Source: Trema orientale (lineage: Eukaryota; Streptophyta; Magnoliopsida; Rosales; Cannabaceae). Taken from it: DNA of 64,000 bases. Shown here piece by piece: positions 25,646 to 36,570 of this stretch; the first letter of the stretch is position 1, and each line of letters opens with the position of its first letter. The translations under genes and the position numbers were made by a program. The notes beneath the pieces were generated by a model. The model did no database searches. It was given only the letters and a program-made list of their open reading frames with translations, and was not told where the DNA came from. The stretch is from contig JXTC01000180.1 of the NCBI GenBank assembly GCA_002914845.1, positions 483,948-547,947 on the forward strand, given 5' to 3'.

Positions 25646-25961
25646 TTAGTAGTGTCTATAATCAAATCACATTAATTATAATAAATCGTCAAATATGGAA
25701 TTGTTAATTACATTAGTCATTGGTTATTTGATATATATATATATGTATATGATCTCCATCTGCCCATGTCAATCCAATCATGTTGATAAAAAAGGTCGAT
25801 CAGTGGTTATATTATCATATCACGTATTATTTTTCCTCTTACTATCATTTATAGCCAGCTCTTGTTTTCTAACTTTGAACTAATTAAGAATATCTGAAAA
25901 TTAAGTGAAACTTATAATGTTAAATGATCGCTGACAAACCCATGGGATAAGGTAATAAATG

Positions 25962-26568
25962 TGTTTGGCTTTAATATTTGAATAAGTTACATTTTTTGTG
26001 CAGTATTGTATTGTATTATAATATATTGTATTGGGTTATATTGTATTGTATTATTCTATTACAATACTATGTTTGATTTTGTATTTTATTAAGATGTTAC
26101 ATTAAAAGTTAATTTTTGAAAAATAACACTTTTGAAAGTTAATTTAGAAAAATAACATTTTTAAGAAATTATTTAGACAAATACCGCCTATAAAATACCA
26201 TTTTCTAAAAGTTGTTTTTTAAAAATACCATTTTCGAAAATTAATTATAAAAAAATCCCTTAAAATTTAGTTAGAAAAATATCATTTTTATAAGGGATAA
26301 AGTGATGTAAAAGAAGGGGGTGAGAGAGAAATAAAGAAAAAAGAGTGATGAGAGAGAAATTAAGGACAGAAAAAGTGAAGAAAATCAATATTATATAATA
26401 ATACGTTACAATATAGTGTAATACAGATTTTTTTCCTATATTAGATAATGCTCTGCATATTGTATTAAATTTTGATGTCGTATTAAATAATACAATACAA
26501 AAACAGAACCAAACATAGTATTGTATTTCATTAATACAATACAAAGTACTTATACAATGTACCGAACA
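25962..26568. mobile_element. Foldback element with AATACAATAC-rich ends (607 bp)
   Basis: The left end is 'tgtttggctttaatatttg' and the right end, inverted, is 'tgttcggtacattgtataag'. Both subterminal zones are packed with 'tattgtatt' or 'aatacaatac'. The centre contains repeated 'aaaaataccattttc' and 'aaaaataacatttt' units. A 6-bp direct repeat taaatg flanks it at 25,956-25,961 and 26,569-26,574. Non-coding MITE; superfamily uncertain. Confidence 0.6.
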
Positions 26569-26574
26569 TAAATG

Positions 26575-28380
26575 TAGTGCCTAATTAGGGACTATAATAA
26601 ATAACTCACAACAAAATATATTGTAATAAATAGAACTCTTATCTTGTCAGTAAACAAAATTAAAGCACTTCAAAGCTTTGACTATGTACTGTAAAATAAA
26701 TTTTGTCAGTGACAATTATAGATTATTTTTAAGAAGAAAAATAATTAATGAGTAGATATATCCAAAGTAAAGTTGTCAGTAAGAGCAAGAGGAAGGTACT
26801 ACATTATCAAACTAAGTAGGACTATTATTTGTCTTTAAATTATTGATCAATCTATATATCACCAATTCTGCTTGATAATATTTATTTCTTCAAACATATA
26901 GGGAGAGATTATAGTAAAATCCTTGGTTTTAACTACAAGTGAGTCATTTATTCTAAGTCATTAGATTATCATCTGACGGTCCAAATACTCTATGACAAAT
27001 GCTTATCATGCACTTAGAAAAACACAAGTATTTATCTTAATTCTAGTATCTCCATTCCACTTAACATCGTCTTTCTTTCTAGTCTGTCCCTCTACCAGCA
27101 AAAATTTAGAGAACCATTTTAAGAGCTTTGCAAATGAGAGTAACTTTTTATTAGCTCTTGTCTTGTCTCTAATATGGAGAATTCTTAAACCAAAAATAAA
27201 ATAACACCAATCAATAATAAGATCCATAAAATTTACCATGCCATTCCATATGATAAAAATGGAGAGAGAAGTACAAGCTTAACCTATACGCACAGAAAGA
27301 AGCAGAGATTGAATCAAATGAAAAATAGATCTCGGGGAGGAGAAAGAGAAACTTTCCAAATTTGATAAATCAATCCAAATTTGTTCATTATGATTTTCGT
27401 ATGTGGCAACATGATTTATTTATTAATTTTTGGGTCAGTTCTAACAAGGACAAGACCTACCTCCTTCCTAGAGTCATTCCCTCTCCTGTGTCCTAGTCTA
27501 CTTTGTTAAGTCCTTGTGTTTTTCATTATTTTATTCTTTATTTTGGTTTGTATCTTGGAGCTCTCGGATTTCTTTATGTTATTTCATTAAACTTTCTAAC
27601 CTTTATGGATATTTTACGTTTTATAGATTTTATGCTTTTTCCTATCGAAATTATGCCTGGAATATTTCTATGTTATGGATATTAATTTCTATTAGAGATA
27701 TTTTGTGCTTGACCTATACCTTTCAATCTTGTCAATGTATGAAAATTGTTCCTCTTTATGCCTTTTATGGGACTCTTTTTGATGATATCAAAGTGGGAAA
27801 TAATTGTTGTGATTTTTTATACATATTATATGCATAATTGTTTTTGAACGATATTATATACATAACTTGAGTTAAAAAAGGGAGAAATTTTTCAAAATTT
27901 CTTGTATATATTAAGGGAAGTTTCTAAAAATACTGAAAGGTTATGAGACTCAATTGAATTCAATCTTTTAGAACCTTAGTGCACAATATTTTTAACTCTC
28001 AAAAATCAATGGTTGTCATCATAAAAAAGGAGAAGATTATTGACTTATATGGCTTTCAATCATGTCTTACTTTTATAATAATAAACATGTGATTTAGTTG
28101 CCAATGGTTGACTTGAGTGTATAGCTACAAAGTTGAAAAAGAATTCAATTAACTCAAGGAATCAAATATTCAAGAATAGTACATTATTGGACAAATTTCA
28201 AAGCTTGAAGATGGACATCAAGAATCTAGAATCAAAACTGTGTCTAGATTGGTTAAATTTCATTCTCTAGTCTTGAACTTGATTATTACAATGTACATAA
28301 AATTCTCCTTGAAATGACTCATAAATCTTTCAAAAGAGTTTACAAATAAATTTTCAAACACAATCTAAGCCTAAATTGAT
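26575..28380. other. Intergenic DNA without recognised genes
   Basis: Open frames near 27.0-27.8 kb occur in overlapping frames with a hydrophobic, low-complexity composition and no domain. Degenerate retroelement sequence may already begin before 28.4 kb, but I cannot set a boundary. Confidence 0.4.
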
Positions 28381-28384
28381 TATT

Positions 28385-30710
28385 TTATACAAGTGTTTGA
28401 AAATTATTTTCAAGACTTTTTCTAGCCAAAAATTCTCAAAAGTCAATTTTTTAAATGTTAAAAATGGATGAAAAAGACAGGGATTAAATTTGATAAAAAA
28501 AAGAATCAAAGAAACCAAAATTAGGTTTCTGATTCTCTATTATTCGACCAGGGTTGGTCAACCAAAAGCTACTAGCCATTTCGCCATTGAAGCTGTACTT
28601 CACTGTCAGACTCTAACTGCTAGTAAGAATAGTCGACCAAAATCTAATCGGGTCGACCATTCTAAGAGGCAGATAGTAAAAAGGGCTAGAAACGACTAGT
28701 TTTTAGAGATTACTATAAATAGAGTTGAATTCAACGGAATTTAGTACTTTTGCACAAACTTGTATTGATATTCAACCTATTTTCAAGCGCAATTACTCTC
28801 TTTTACAAAGCTTTAACTTTCAAATCCTTTTGTGCCGTCTTTAGAGTATTTATTGTGTATTATTTTCAAATCACCTAAGCTTATTGAAAGATCTATTTTA
28901 GGTATTATCAAAGTAATTGATTAATTAATAACTAATTAATTATGTCGTAACACGTGTATGAAAAATTATTGCAACAACAAGTACATATATTGTAACAAGA
29001 ACAAGAAAATAAAGAATGAACTCAAGACATTTTTAACGTGGTTCGGACCTCTACTACTCCACAGGGTGACGCCTAGAAATTAAACAAATTAGTAAAGTAC
29101 AAAGATTACAAACACCAATTGACTAATGTAACAAAAGACTTCCTCTTTTCAATTATCGCAATGTGTTATAACGACTCCACCAATCTTGTTTAGTGAGCTC
29201 CTCTCATCATGTTGATCCTTTGCACATAAATTCAACTAAGAAACCTAGAAAATTCACTAGCTCTCTTAGTTTTACAATGGCAATAGAATAATCTCTATGC
29301 CTTATATAAAAATTATCTGAAAGAGTATTTTCTCTCAAAATAAAGTCCATACAAATCTCTTGGACTTGCTGAGCTTTTATATATGAATTTCCAGCTCCAA
29401 TCTCGTGTTTTCTTAGTGTGAATAGGCTGAAAATGAGAAAGGAATGAATTCCCACGAAATCTATTGTCATTCCCTATTTAGACAATCTGAAAGTTGTTGC
29501 AATAATTTTCATGAATTGTCCCTGAAAAATATCCAGGTGCATTGAGAAAAGTTTCCCACAATTTTGGCTCTTCTTAATTAGTTGAAATCACTCTTTTATA
29601 TATGTAAAAATTTTTCTAAAGACTAGGATTGATTTCACAATTAATTAGAGTCAATCAATTCAATCAAGAGAATTTTTGTTAAACAGTGAAATCTGTTATA
29701 ATAGATTTCGCCAGAAAATCCCAACAGCTCATAAAATTAATTACATTAATTTAATTAGAATGTTATCTGCACCATAATGGATGAAATATTACCATAATTC
29801 TGCTTATACACCTCTCAATAATCATTATCCAAGATTTGAGGTAATAAAGAGGAAGGATCAAGGTAAAAATAGAAACTTAATCAAAGGAAAGTTGAGATAA
29901 AATATCTCAAATAATCTATTCTAGCTGTTCACGAAAATCTATTAATAATATTTCTTATAATCCTTCTAGAAACATTTAATAAGAAAAATTAGACTAGAGG
30001 ATGCAAGAACAAAAAGTTTCTAAATTTGGATTTTCGGCCTGCACAAATCCGTTGTGAGTGATCCTGAAAATCTGTTGCAACAAATTTTTTACAAAATCAT
30101 CAAACCTTTTGTAGCAACTGGTTATTTTCTCATAATAACTTGAGTTTATAGTTTTTGCCAATTGATTGCCAATACCTTGGACCTAACACTTATCTTGTAT
30201 TATTTTTTTGAGTTTCTTCATATGCATTTTCATAAACTATTGTTATGAGGTGAGGTTGGCATTGGAGTTATAAATAACTCGGTTTAAGTGAGATTGGCAT
30301 CAAATTCTCAACAAACCAATTTAGGTGTGATAGAATCGGAGTCTATACTATTGTAAGAGATTAGGTGAGCTTTAGGAAGAAGAATTCACTCCGATCATAA
30401 AAGGAATGGTTAATCCCGTAATCTCGATCTGATTAGTGAAAAGCTCAAAGCAAGTTGCGGAGAGCCGGGCATGTAGGCCAATTGTCAAATTTGTCAAACC
30501 TTGTAAAATAACATTTGCAATTTCTCTAACCCTTTCTCTTTACTTGTTTGCGTATGATTGAAATTGAGATTACTTCATTGCTATTTTTACTTGCCTTTAT
30601 CATCAAATTTGAAAATTTACATATATCTTCACACTTAATTAGTTCAAAAAGTTTGCAAGAATCTTTTAAAACCTAATTCACCCCCTCTTGGGTTGCCTAT
30701 CCTTGGTTAA
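28385..30710 (+). repeat. Degenerate LTR-retrotransposon remnant, interrupted by a solo LTR
   Basis: Sequence on both sides of the solo LTR at 28,885-30,188 reads like one LTR in plus orientation. The left part has a TATA-like 'actataaatagagttg' at about 28,711, with paired 'gtcgacca' words. The right part ends in 'acctaattcaccccctcttg' at about 30,670-30,690, a phrase typical of the LTR ends of SIRE-type plant copia elements. Removing the inserted block gives a continuous reading. Outer boundaries and target duplication were not established. Confidence 0.4.
28885..30188 (-). mobile_element. Solo LTR, Ty1-copia-like, minus orientation
   Basis: On the minus strand this 1,304-bp block starts TGTTAGGTCC and ends GATCTTTCA. 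The perfect 5-bp direct repeat cttat flanks it at 28,880-28,884 and 30,189-30,193. A TATA-like 'catatataaaagctc' lies on the minus strand near 29,380. Downstream of it is the phrase 'ggtccgaaccacgtt' (around 29,040), common in the R/U5 part of plant copia LTRs. No internal coding region is present. It split an older LTR remnant. Confidence 0.68.
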
Positions 30711-30792
30711 CACTACGTATGTCCTATGCGTCTGTCCTATAACTAAGCCCCTAATATTAAGCTAAATAATCTAATTGATTTTACAACAGTAT

Positions 30793-32323
30793 TCAATCTA
30801 AGAATGCAAAGAATCTACAAAAATCATTGGCAAATCTCAACACTCCATCTAATGTTGGTGCACAGATGTTAAACATACCCGACTTGCTTAAAAATTTTGA
30901 GAACACTCGATTTGAGACTACTTTGATGAAAATGTCCACCAACTGATCTTCTGATTGAATATTAGGCAATTTTACAATTTTTTTATCCAATTCTTTTTAA
31001 TAAAGAATCGGTCTACCTCAATATGTTTTGTACGATTATATTGTACCGGATTATAAGCAATATCATATGTTGCTTTATTGTCACAATACAATTGAATTGG
31101 TTGCCTAATTGAAAAACCTAAGTTTTGCAAGAGATACTTCTCTATGTCACAAGATTACCACCCACAAAGATAAAGTAACCTAAAGTAGAACTCGTGTCAT
31201 CAACTGCTCCAATCTAGTTTGCATCAACATATGCATCTATATTTTAAGAATCCGTATTTTTAAAGAACAAAATTCCGTTTCTAGGAGCAAACTCCAGATA
31301 CCTCAAAATACGTACAATTGCATTTATATATTGCTCTTTCTAAGATTATTTTTAGAGAACAAATACTCGATGCATATGTAAGATATGGCCTTGTATGCTA
31401 AGTACATCAATCTTCCTACAAGTTTCTAATTTCTTCCTTTACTAGCTGGTACTTTCTTAGGCTCAATACGTAACTTCAAAACTTTTTCTACTAGTGTATC
31501 AACTGGCAGATATGCTGACATTCTGGTCTCAATAAATAAAACTAACACATATTTTCTTTGAGATAGTAATATTACTTTATTAGATCAAGACATTTATATC
31601 CTAAGAAAGTATTTCAAAGGACCTAGATCTTTCTTTTCAAATTCTTTAGACAAATCTTTCATTTCTTCAAGATTTCTTCATGTGACCACCATGTCATCTA
31701 CATATATAATGAGTACATTGATCTCACTGACTTGCTCTGATGGTAGCCAAAAGCTATTATAGACGTTGTGAACCTTCTAAACTATGTCCTTGGAGATTGT
31801 TTCAACGCGTATAGTGATTTCTTTAACTTACACACCTTCTAACTATGTTTTTCAGGAGTCATGCACCCTAGCGGGAGATCCATGTAGACTTCTTCAGATA
31901 ATTCTCCATGTAGAAAGGTGATCTTCACATCAAATTTTTGTAATAGACAATCCAATTTTGCAGCTAATGACAACAAGACACGAACTGTGCTATGAATGCA
32001 AATGTCTCTGTATAATCGACCCCATAGGTTTGGGTGTTTCCTTTTGTTACCAGTCTTACTTTAAAATGTTCAAATGTGCCATTTGCTTTTTACTTCACAG
32101 TGTAAATCTATTAGCATCTAACTAGTTTCTTTCTTGGTGAAAGGTCAACAAGTTCCCAAGTTTCATTCTTTGGCAAAGATTTCATCTCCTTGTTCATAGC
32201 AGCTTTCCACCTTAGGTTAGCTAAGGCCTTCTGCACATTGTTAGGAATAGATACAATAAATAATTGATTTGCAAATAACAGATTTGATTTTGATAGGTGA
32301 TGGTTAGACACATATTGACTCAC
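30793..32323 (-). pseudogene. Ty1-copia pol remnant (reverse transcriptase and RNase H), decayed
   Basis: On the minus strand, the start of the reverse transcriptase domain is seen at about 32,250-32,111 (WKAAMNKEMKSLPKNETWEL). The catalytic segment IYVDDMVVT lies at about 31,700-31,680. RNase H-like sequence follows toward 31,200-31,000, and the C-terminal tail with SEDQLVDIFIKVVSNRVF is at about 30,950-30,880. Many stops and frameshifts interrupt it. Gag, protease and integrase were not seen and no LTR can be paired with it. It is an old, truncated copia element unrelated to the intact-ended copy at 43.7-50.1 kb. Confidence 0.75.
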
Positions 32324-33015
32324 ATGATATTTAACTTTATTAGATAGTTGGGTTCATATGTGGGTATAGGAATATCTCTAGTGTGATGTTGTGGTAATTG
32401 TTTCCTTGATGGCTCAAACACTAAATCAAGAACATCCTCAACAAGTGATTGGTTTCGTGTATCAGGTGCTAATCGTATCAAGGCTCAGTTTCGAACTGTT
32501 GTGGAGGTGAATCCACAAGAGATGGAGCCAGAACTTTAATTTATGGGTGTTCAACACCACTTTAATCCAAAGTTATATCACTTAAATCTAATTCATTGAT
32601 TTCCTAATTAACTGGCCTAGTTTATGAGTCATCACTATTAGAATCCAAGTTTATACCACTCAAATCCAAGTTTTCCATATCCTAATTACTAGATTCAAGG
32701 AATTCCCCTACCTCAATCTCTAAGTTACCATAGTCTAGAATTTGAATTAAAAAATGTGATTATCAGAATCTTAGCTATATATTCTAGATTATTACAAGTA
32801 AAATAAAAAGATCATATAACGTTAAAAATGAAACAAATGAGATTATCACTGTTTGCCTTTCCGACAAGATGTGAATATGTTCTAAATGCCAAATTTTTAA
32901 TCTCAAATCTTGAGAAGAGGCTATTAATTAACTAAACCTTTTCCTTTCAAAATGTTTTTAAGATACAAATCTCTTTAAGAATTAAACAATTTTTTAACTC
33001 ATTTTTAATTGTTAT
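32324..33015. other. Possible upstream remnant of the decayed copia element
   Basis: Sequence continues without a readable frame. It may be the integrase-to-RT linker of the minus-strand copia fragment, but no motif supports it. Confidence 0.3.
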
Positions 33016-33019
33016 ATAG

Positions 33020-33385
33020 GGTTAACTACCAACAAAAAAAAGAAACCTAAAGTTTGACATTTCCGCAATTTAAACCTTATATTTTATTTTCTGTAAAACA
33101 ATACTCTCACATTTTCAAATTCAAAAATTTGTGCCGTTTGTCCATATATTTATAAATTTATTTCTCAAAAAATTGAGAATAGGTTATTCTTATTTCCAAA
33201 TAGTTAAAACAATTACGAAAAAATCATTTGGATTAACATAAATTAGTAATCATTTGGATGCATGGTACAAATTTTTTTAATTTCAAAATATGAGGGTATG
33301 TTTTTGCAGAAACTAAAATGTAGGATTTAAATTGCAGAAAGACCAAATTTCAAAATATTTTTTTACAGTTAATTCTTGTTATACA
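33020..33385. mobile_element. Foldback element (about 365 bp)
   Basis: The left arm containing 'acctaaagtttgacatttcc' and 'gcaatttaaaccttatattt' pairs with the right arm containing 'aatgtaggatttaaattgc' and 'agaccaaatttcaaa'. The inner parts 'tttgtgccgtttgtcc' and 'catggtacaaattt' pair less well. Non-coding; target duplication not resolved. Confidence 0.5.
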
Positions 33386-33590
33386 TTCTAAAATTGGTCA
33401 TTAACAAAAAGTTAAATAAAATTTCTCCTTTTACCCACTAGATTTTCAAATGTCACGTTCATTTGTCTTTTCTTAAACCCTTTACTTTATTGATAAAAAC
33501 ATATTATATATTAAGGGCTTTTTTTAGCATTTTTCAACTAAAAGAATAGTTAGATTATTGACCAGCTTTTGGCATTCCAAATGTATATAT

Positions 33591-33845
33591 GGGCGCGTCT
33601 ACCGTAGGGGCGCCCCTACGTAGGGCCCTGTCTATTCACCGTTGGATGGGAATCTGTATATAAATAGATTCTCCACAGATTCCCGTTATTCCCCACAGAT
33701 TCCTATCTATTTATTCCCCACAGATTCCCGTTATTCCCCACAGATTCTCATCTGTGGAGAATCTATTTATATACAGATTCCCATCCAACGGTGAATAGAC
33801 AGGGCCCTACGTAGGGGCGCCCCTACTGTAGACGCGCCCTTAATC
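33591..33845. mobile_element. MITE family 1, copy 2 (near-perfect palindrome)
   Basis: Both ends carry the same terminal type, 'gggcgcgtctac' on the left and 'gtagacgcgccc' on the right. The arms match over about 75 bp, including 'aggggcgcccctacgtaggg' and 'ccgttggatgggaatc'. The interior has 'ttattccccacagattc' repeated. The 9-bp target duplication found at copies 1 and 3 was not found here. The symmetric ends suggest it arose by an inverted rearrangement of the asymmetric form. Confidence 0.72.
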
Positions 33846-35205
33846 TTTTATTGAAAGAACATAGCTTAATGTAGAAAACTTATTTTACTTTTAGTCTTTT
33901 CACAGTAACAGAAGAGTTACTTAATTTAAATATTTTTTTTCTTCTAGAGAATGTCAGTATATTTTTCTTATATATTTTCTTGTGAAAATTCTAAAGAGAA
34001 ACCTGCAGCATTGGACGCTAGATATACAAAATTACGTATGTTACTAACCAATTAATTCATTTTTATCTTTGCATTTTCTGTAGTGCCAATTTATACCCTC
34101 AGCATTATTATAGGTGTTAACTATTACACCCATGTAAAAATTCAAAATTGATAATTTGTTAACTACACTTTTCGAATATGTTTTTGAAACCTAATTTGGG
34201 GAACTAAAAATTATCCCAGATAAATTGTCATTTTTTTTTACCATTTACAACTTAAAATGATACAAAATTATCATTCCAAAAAATATATAGGAGTCAATCA
34301 TAAGTATAGGCAAACCAAAGGAGATAAAATATATATAATTTAACCTTATTAGTAACTACTAGCTAATAGCTGCCACGTTAATATTAAAGCTCAGAAGTCA
34401 GAACTACTACCATCTATAACTATCAATTATGGAGAAAATTAAGCGGCCATTAATTAAAATTAAAACAATGTCTTCGCTGTTGTAATTATTTTTTAGGCTA
34501 GCTAGATCAATGTCGATCCATTTCAAAAAGCTATCAAATAATGGAACAAATTGGCGGCTGAACTAATTAATCCTCTGGTTCAGTTCTTATATAGGCAATT
34601 GTGTAATTCACCCTAATTGATAGTTGAATTAAGACAAGTCCACTTATCCAAAACACATGGCTCGTAGGTTCAGAAATCTAACAAGTTGATGGTCCGCACC
34701 AATTTTATCATATCAAGAATAAGATTCGTCTTGACTATAGACAACGCAACTTAATGTTGAAATATAGGTTATACATAATTAAAACATTTAAAATACTTGA
34801 AAAGAGTTCGAATCCTAATTAAGTCATTTATGTTTATATTTTATAATAAAATTTAAAAAAACCATTCAAAATGATGTAACAAATTCACTAAGTGAAAAAA
34901 AAAAAAACAAAAAGCAAAAGATAAGACCAAATTATTACTCTTGTACGTTGGTTGTATAATCTTTACACCCTGTGATAAATTACAATATATATAAAATTAC
35001 ACAGATATCCTCTGCATTTTGCGGTTTTTTAGAATTAAAAAGAAAAGGAAAAAAAAAAAAACAAAAGACCCCAAAGAATTAATTTACCACACCTCTGAAG
35101 ATTCTGGATCGACTAAAATGTAACATACCAGAATCCTTTTTTTTTTTTTTAATATAAAAAAAGAGAGGTAAAAACCAAAGAAAAAGGAGGAAAAAGAAAT
35201 AACTT
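33846..35205. other. Intergenic DNA between MITE copy 2 and the second ERF gene
   Basis: AT-rich DNA without a recognised element. The segment near 35,050-35,205 is the probable 3' UTR of the minus-strand ERF gene. Confidence 0.5.
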
Positions 35206-35628
35206 TCACCCTTTTTTGTTATTCTTGTCGTCATAGTCAAGAAGCTCCTCCAGAAGCTTATCATCTAAGTACTCGAATTCAATGACTTGTTTCCCTTGTT
35301 GACTACTACTACTACTGCTGCTGCTACCAGCCACTCGCATTGAGGAAGTAGAAGAAGAAAAGGTTGCTGACGTGGAAGAAGAAGATTGGCCAGGATTCGC
35401 CAGAGGGTACTCTTCAGGGAAGTTAAGAATGGCCAATGGGCCTCTCATGGCGTAGGCGGCCCGGTCATAGGCCCGGGCAGCCTCCTCCGCCGTGCCGAAA
35501 GTGCCGAGCCAGACCCGGGCCCCGTGCCGGGTCGAATCTCGGATCTCCGCCGCGAACTTCCCCCACGGTCGCCTCCTCACGCCTCTATATTTAACCCCTC
35601 CACCTGAATTATCCTTCTCTTGATCCAT
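35206..35628 (-). CDS. ERF96-like: Small AP2/ERF transcription factor with C-terminal EDLL motif (ERF095-098 type, group IX)
   Basis: A single-exon gene for a 140-residue nuclear transcription factor. The AP2/ERF domain runs from about residue 14 to 72, with [23 protein letters not shown] and AYDRAA. A27 and D31 mark it as ERF-type. A Ser-rich linker (about 80-112) follows, then the EDLL motif at 116-130 ([15 protein letters not shown]). The ATG at 35,628 has A at -3 and G at +4. The AP2-coding part is markedly GC-rich (around 35,450-35,580) against AT-rich surroundings, as often seen for ERF genes. Compared with the gene at 13.2 kb it keeps domain order and both motifs but has a shorter N-terminus and linker, so the two are diverged duplicates in convergent orientation. 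Function in stress or hormone-responsive activation through GCC-box promoters is inferred from the family. The exact ortholog is not assigned. Confidence 0.93.
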   Translation of the reverse strand: MDQEKDNSGGGVKYRGVRRRPWGKFAAEIRDSTRHGARVWLGTFGTAEEAARAYDRAAYAMRGPLAILNFPEEYPLANPGQSSSSTSATFSSSTSSMRVAGSSSSSSSSQQGKQVIEFEYLDDKLLEELLDYDDKNNKKG

Positions 35629-35756
35629 AATACAAATATTTATATAGAAAAATAATTATACTAATGAGTACCCTTTTTTTTCTTTCTTTTTTTAATTAAA
35701 TTTGCATGGGGTTTGGTTGTGGAAGTACTAATGGAAAGAGTAGTACTAGTTCGATG

Positions 35757-35766
35757 GTTTTATACT
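35757..35766 (-). promoter_or_regulatory. Candidate TATA box of the second ERF gene
   Basis: On the minus strand 'agtataaaacc' lies about 130 bp upstream of the ATG, giving a leader of about 100 nt. Another TATA-like word at 35,640-35,650 is too close to the ATG to serve this start codon. The assignment is by position only. Confidence 0.4.
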
Positions 35767-35828
35767 TGTGGAAAATTCGCCAAAAAAGCACCTGTGGTTA
35801 GGCCGAGGAGGGAGGGTCCACATTTTTC

Positions 35829-35872
35829 CACGTGTCATATAATTCATCGCTATGATCACCTGTTCTCACGTG
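35829..35872 (-). promoter_or_regulatory. Two CACGTG (G-box/ABRE-like) motifs upstream of the second ERF gene
   Basis: CACGTG occurs at 35,829-35,834 (with a following TC, giving ACGTGTC) and at 35,867-35,872. The two lie 38 bp apart and about 200-245 bp before the ATG. G-boxes bind bZIP and bHLH (including MYC2-type) factors, which fits ABA- or jasmonate-responsive expression. Regulation is inferred. Confidence 0.5.
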
Positions 35873-35959
35873 TTCAACAGAAGCTACTTCCAGAAAAACC
35901 AGTGCCCACTTTTAGTCCATTGTATCTGGATGGTCAAGCCGATGGCTATGAAGCTTAAG

Positions 35960-36570
35960 AAGACCCCTTTTCGGTATTCTCTCATATCATAGCTTCTTTT
36001 TTTTTTTTTTTTCCCCACTTTTTTCTTCCCCTTTCTTTTTGGAAAAAAAAAACACAAATAAAATTTTGTTTTACTCAAATAAAAATAACCCCACAAAGAA
36101 ATCCAAAACAAAAAAGTGAAAGAAGTATATCTATATATATATAAAACAATTAGAGACAAATTTAGTTAAGAACCCACGCATTGAGACATGTCTTCTTATG
36201 CATAAATTGATCAACGTGTCGTTGTTACCTCTTGAATTTTTTATTGAATTTTCGTCATGAAAAAATGTAAAATAAAATAAAATATCAAATAAAAAATGTT
36301 TCGCTAGATTTTGCAGTATAATCTTGTTCTGCATTTTAAGTGATGAGAACTAAGTTTATTATTATTACCAAGTGGCGTATAAAATCAAGTGGTCATGATG
36401 ACGTCATCAATGCTTACGTCATCTTATCTATACATGCCCTACTGGGCTTGGATTATTATTGTTCACTGAATTCTCGTAGCTGTATTGGTTTTGTAGTTAA
36501 CGTTTTTGTGTCTAGTTAGATTCTTGTGTCCATAGCACTCGGTATTATTGTATGTGATATGTGTGTATAA
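35960..36570. other. Upstream region of the second ERF gene
   Basis: Contains a T-run near 35,998-36,012 and AT-rich DNA. 'gatgacgtcatc' at about 36,397-36,408 is a palindromic TGACGTCA (bZIP/CRE-like) site roughly 770 bp before the ATG. No gene. Confidence 0.4.

Larger units (their letters stand above)
20270..25654 (-). mobile_element. CACTA (En/Spm) DNA transposon, complete but inactive
   Basis: The element is 5,385 bp long. The left end is 'cactattacagaac' and the right end is '...cttttttagtagtg', the inverse of a CACTA terminus. The flanking trinucleotide TCT at 20,267-20,269 and 25,655-25,657 is the 3-bp target duplication expected for CACTA elements. It encodes a decayed tnp2-type transposase on the minus strand, and both subterminal zones carry repeated 'catgtcgct'-type words. 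A 1,373-bp solo LTR sits inside. The element was therefore once autonomous or near-autonomous, then mutated and was interrupted by an LTR retrotransposon. The terminal inverted repeat is short and imperfect beyond CACTA. Confidence 0.85.

Noticed and set aside
27503-27837. Hydrophobic frame of about 107 residues resembling a membrane protein
   Set aside because: Phe/Tyr/Leu bias follows from T-rich DNA, an overlapping frame looks the same, and no family match was recognised.
34800-34830. 'gagttcgaatcctaatt' considered as a tRNA or SINE B box
   Set aside because: No A box or cloverleaf partner in either direction.
35386-35607. 73-residue plus-strand frame over the second ERF gene
   Set aside because: Antisense shadow of a GC-rich AP2 domain.
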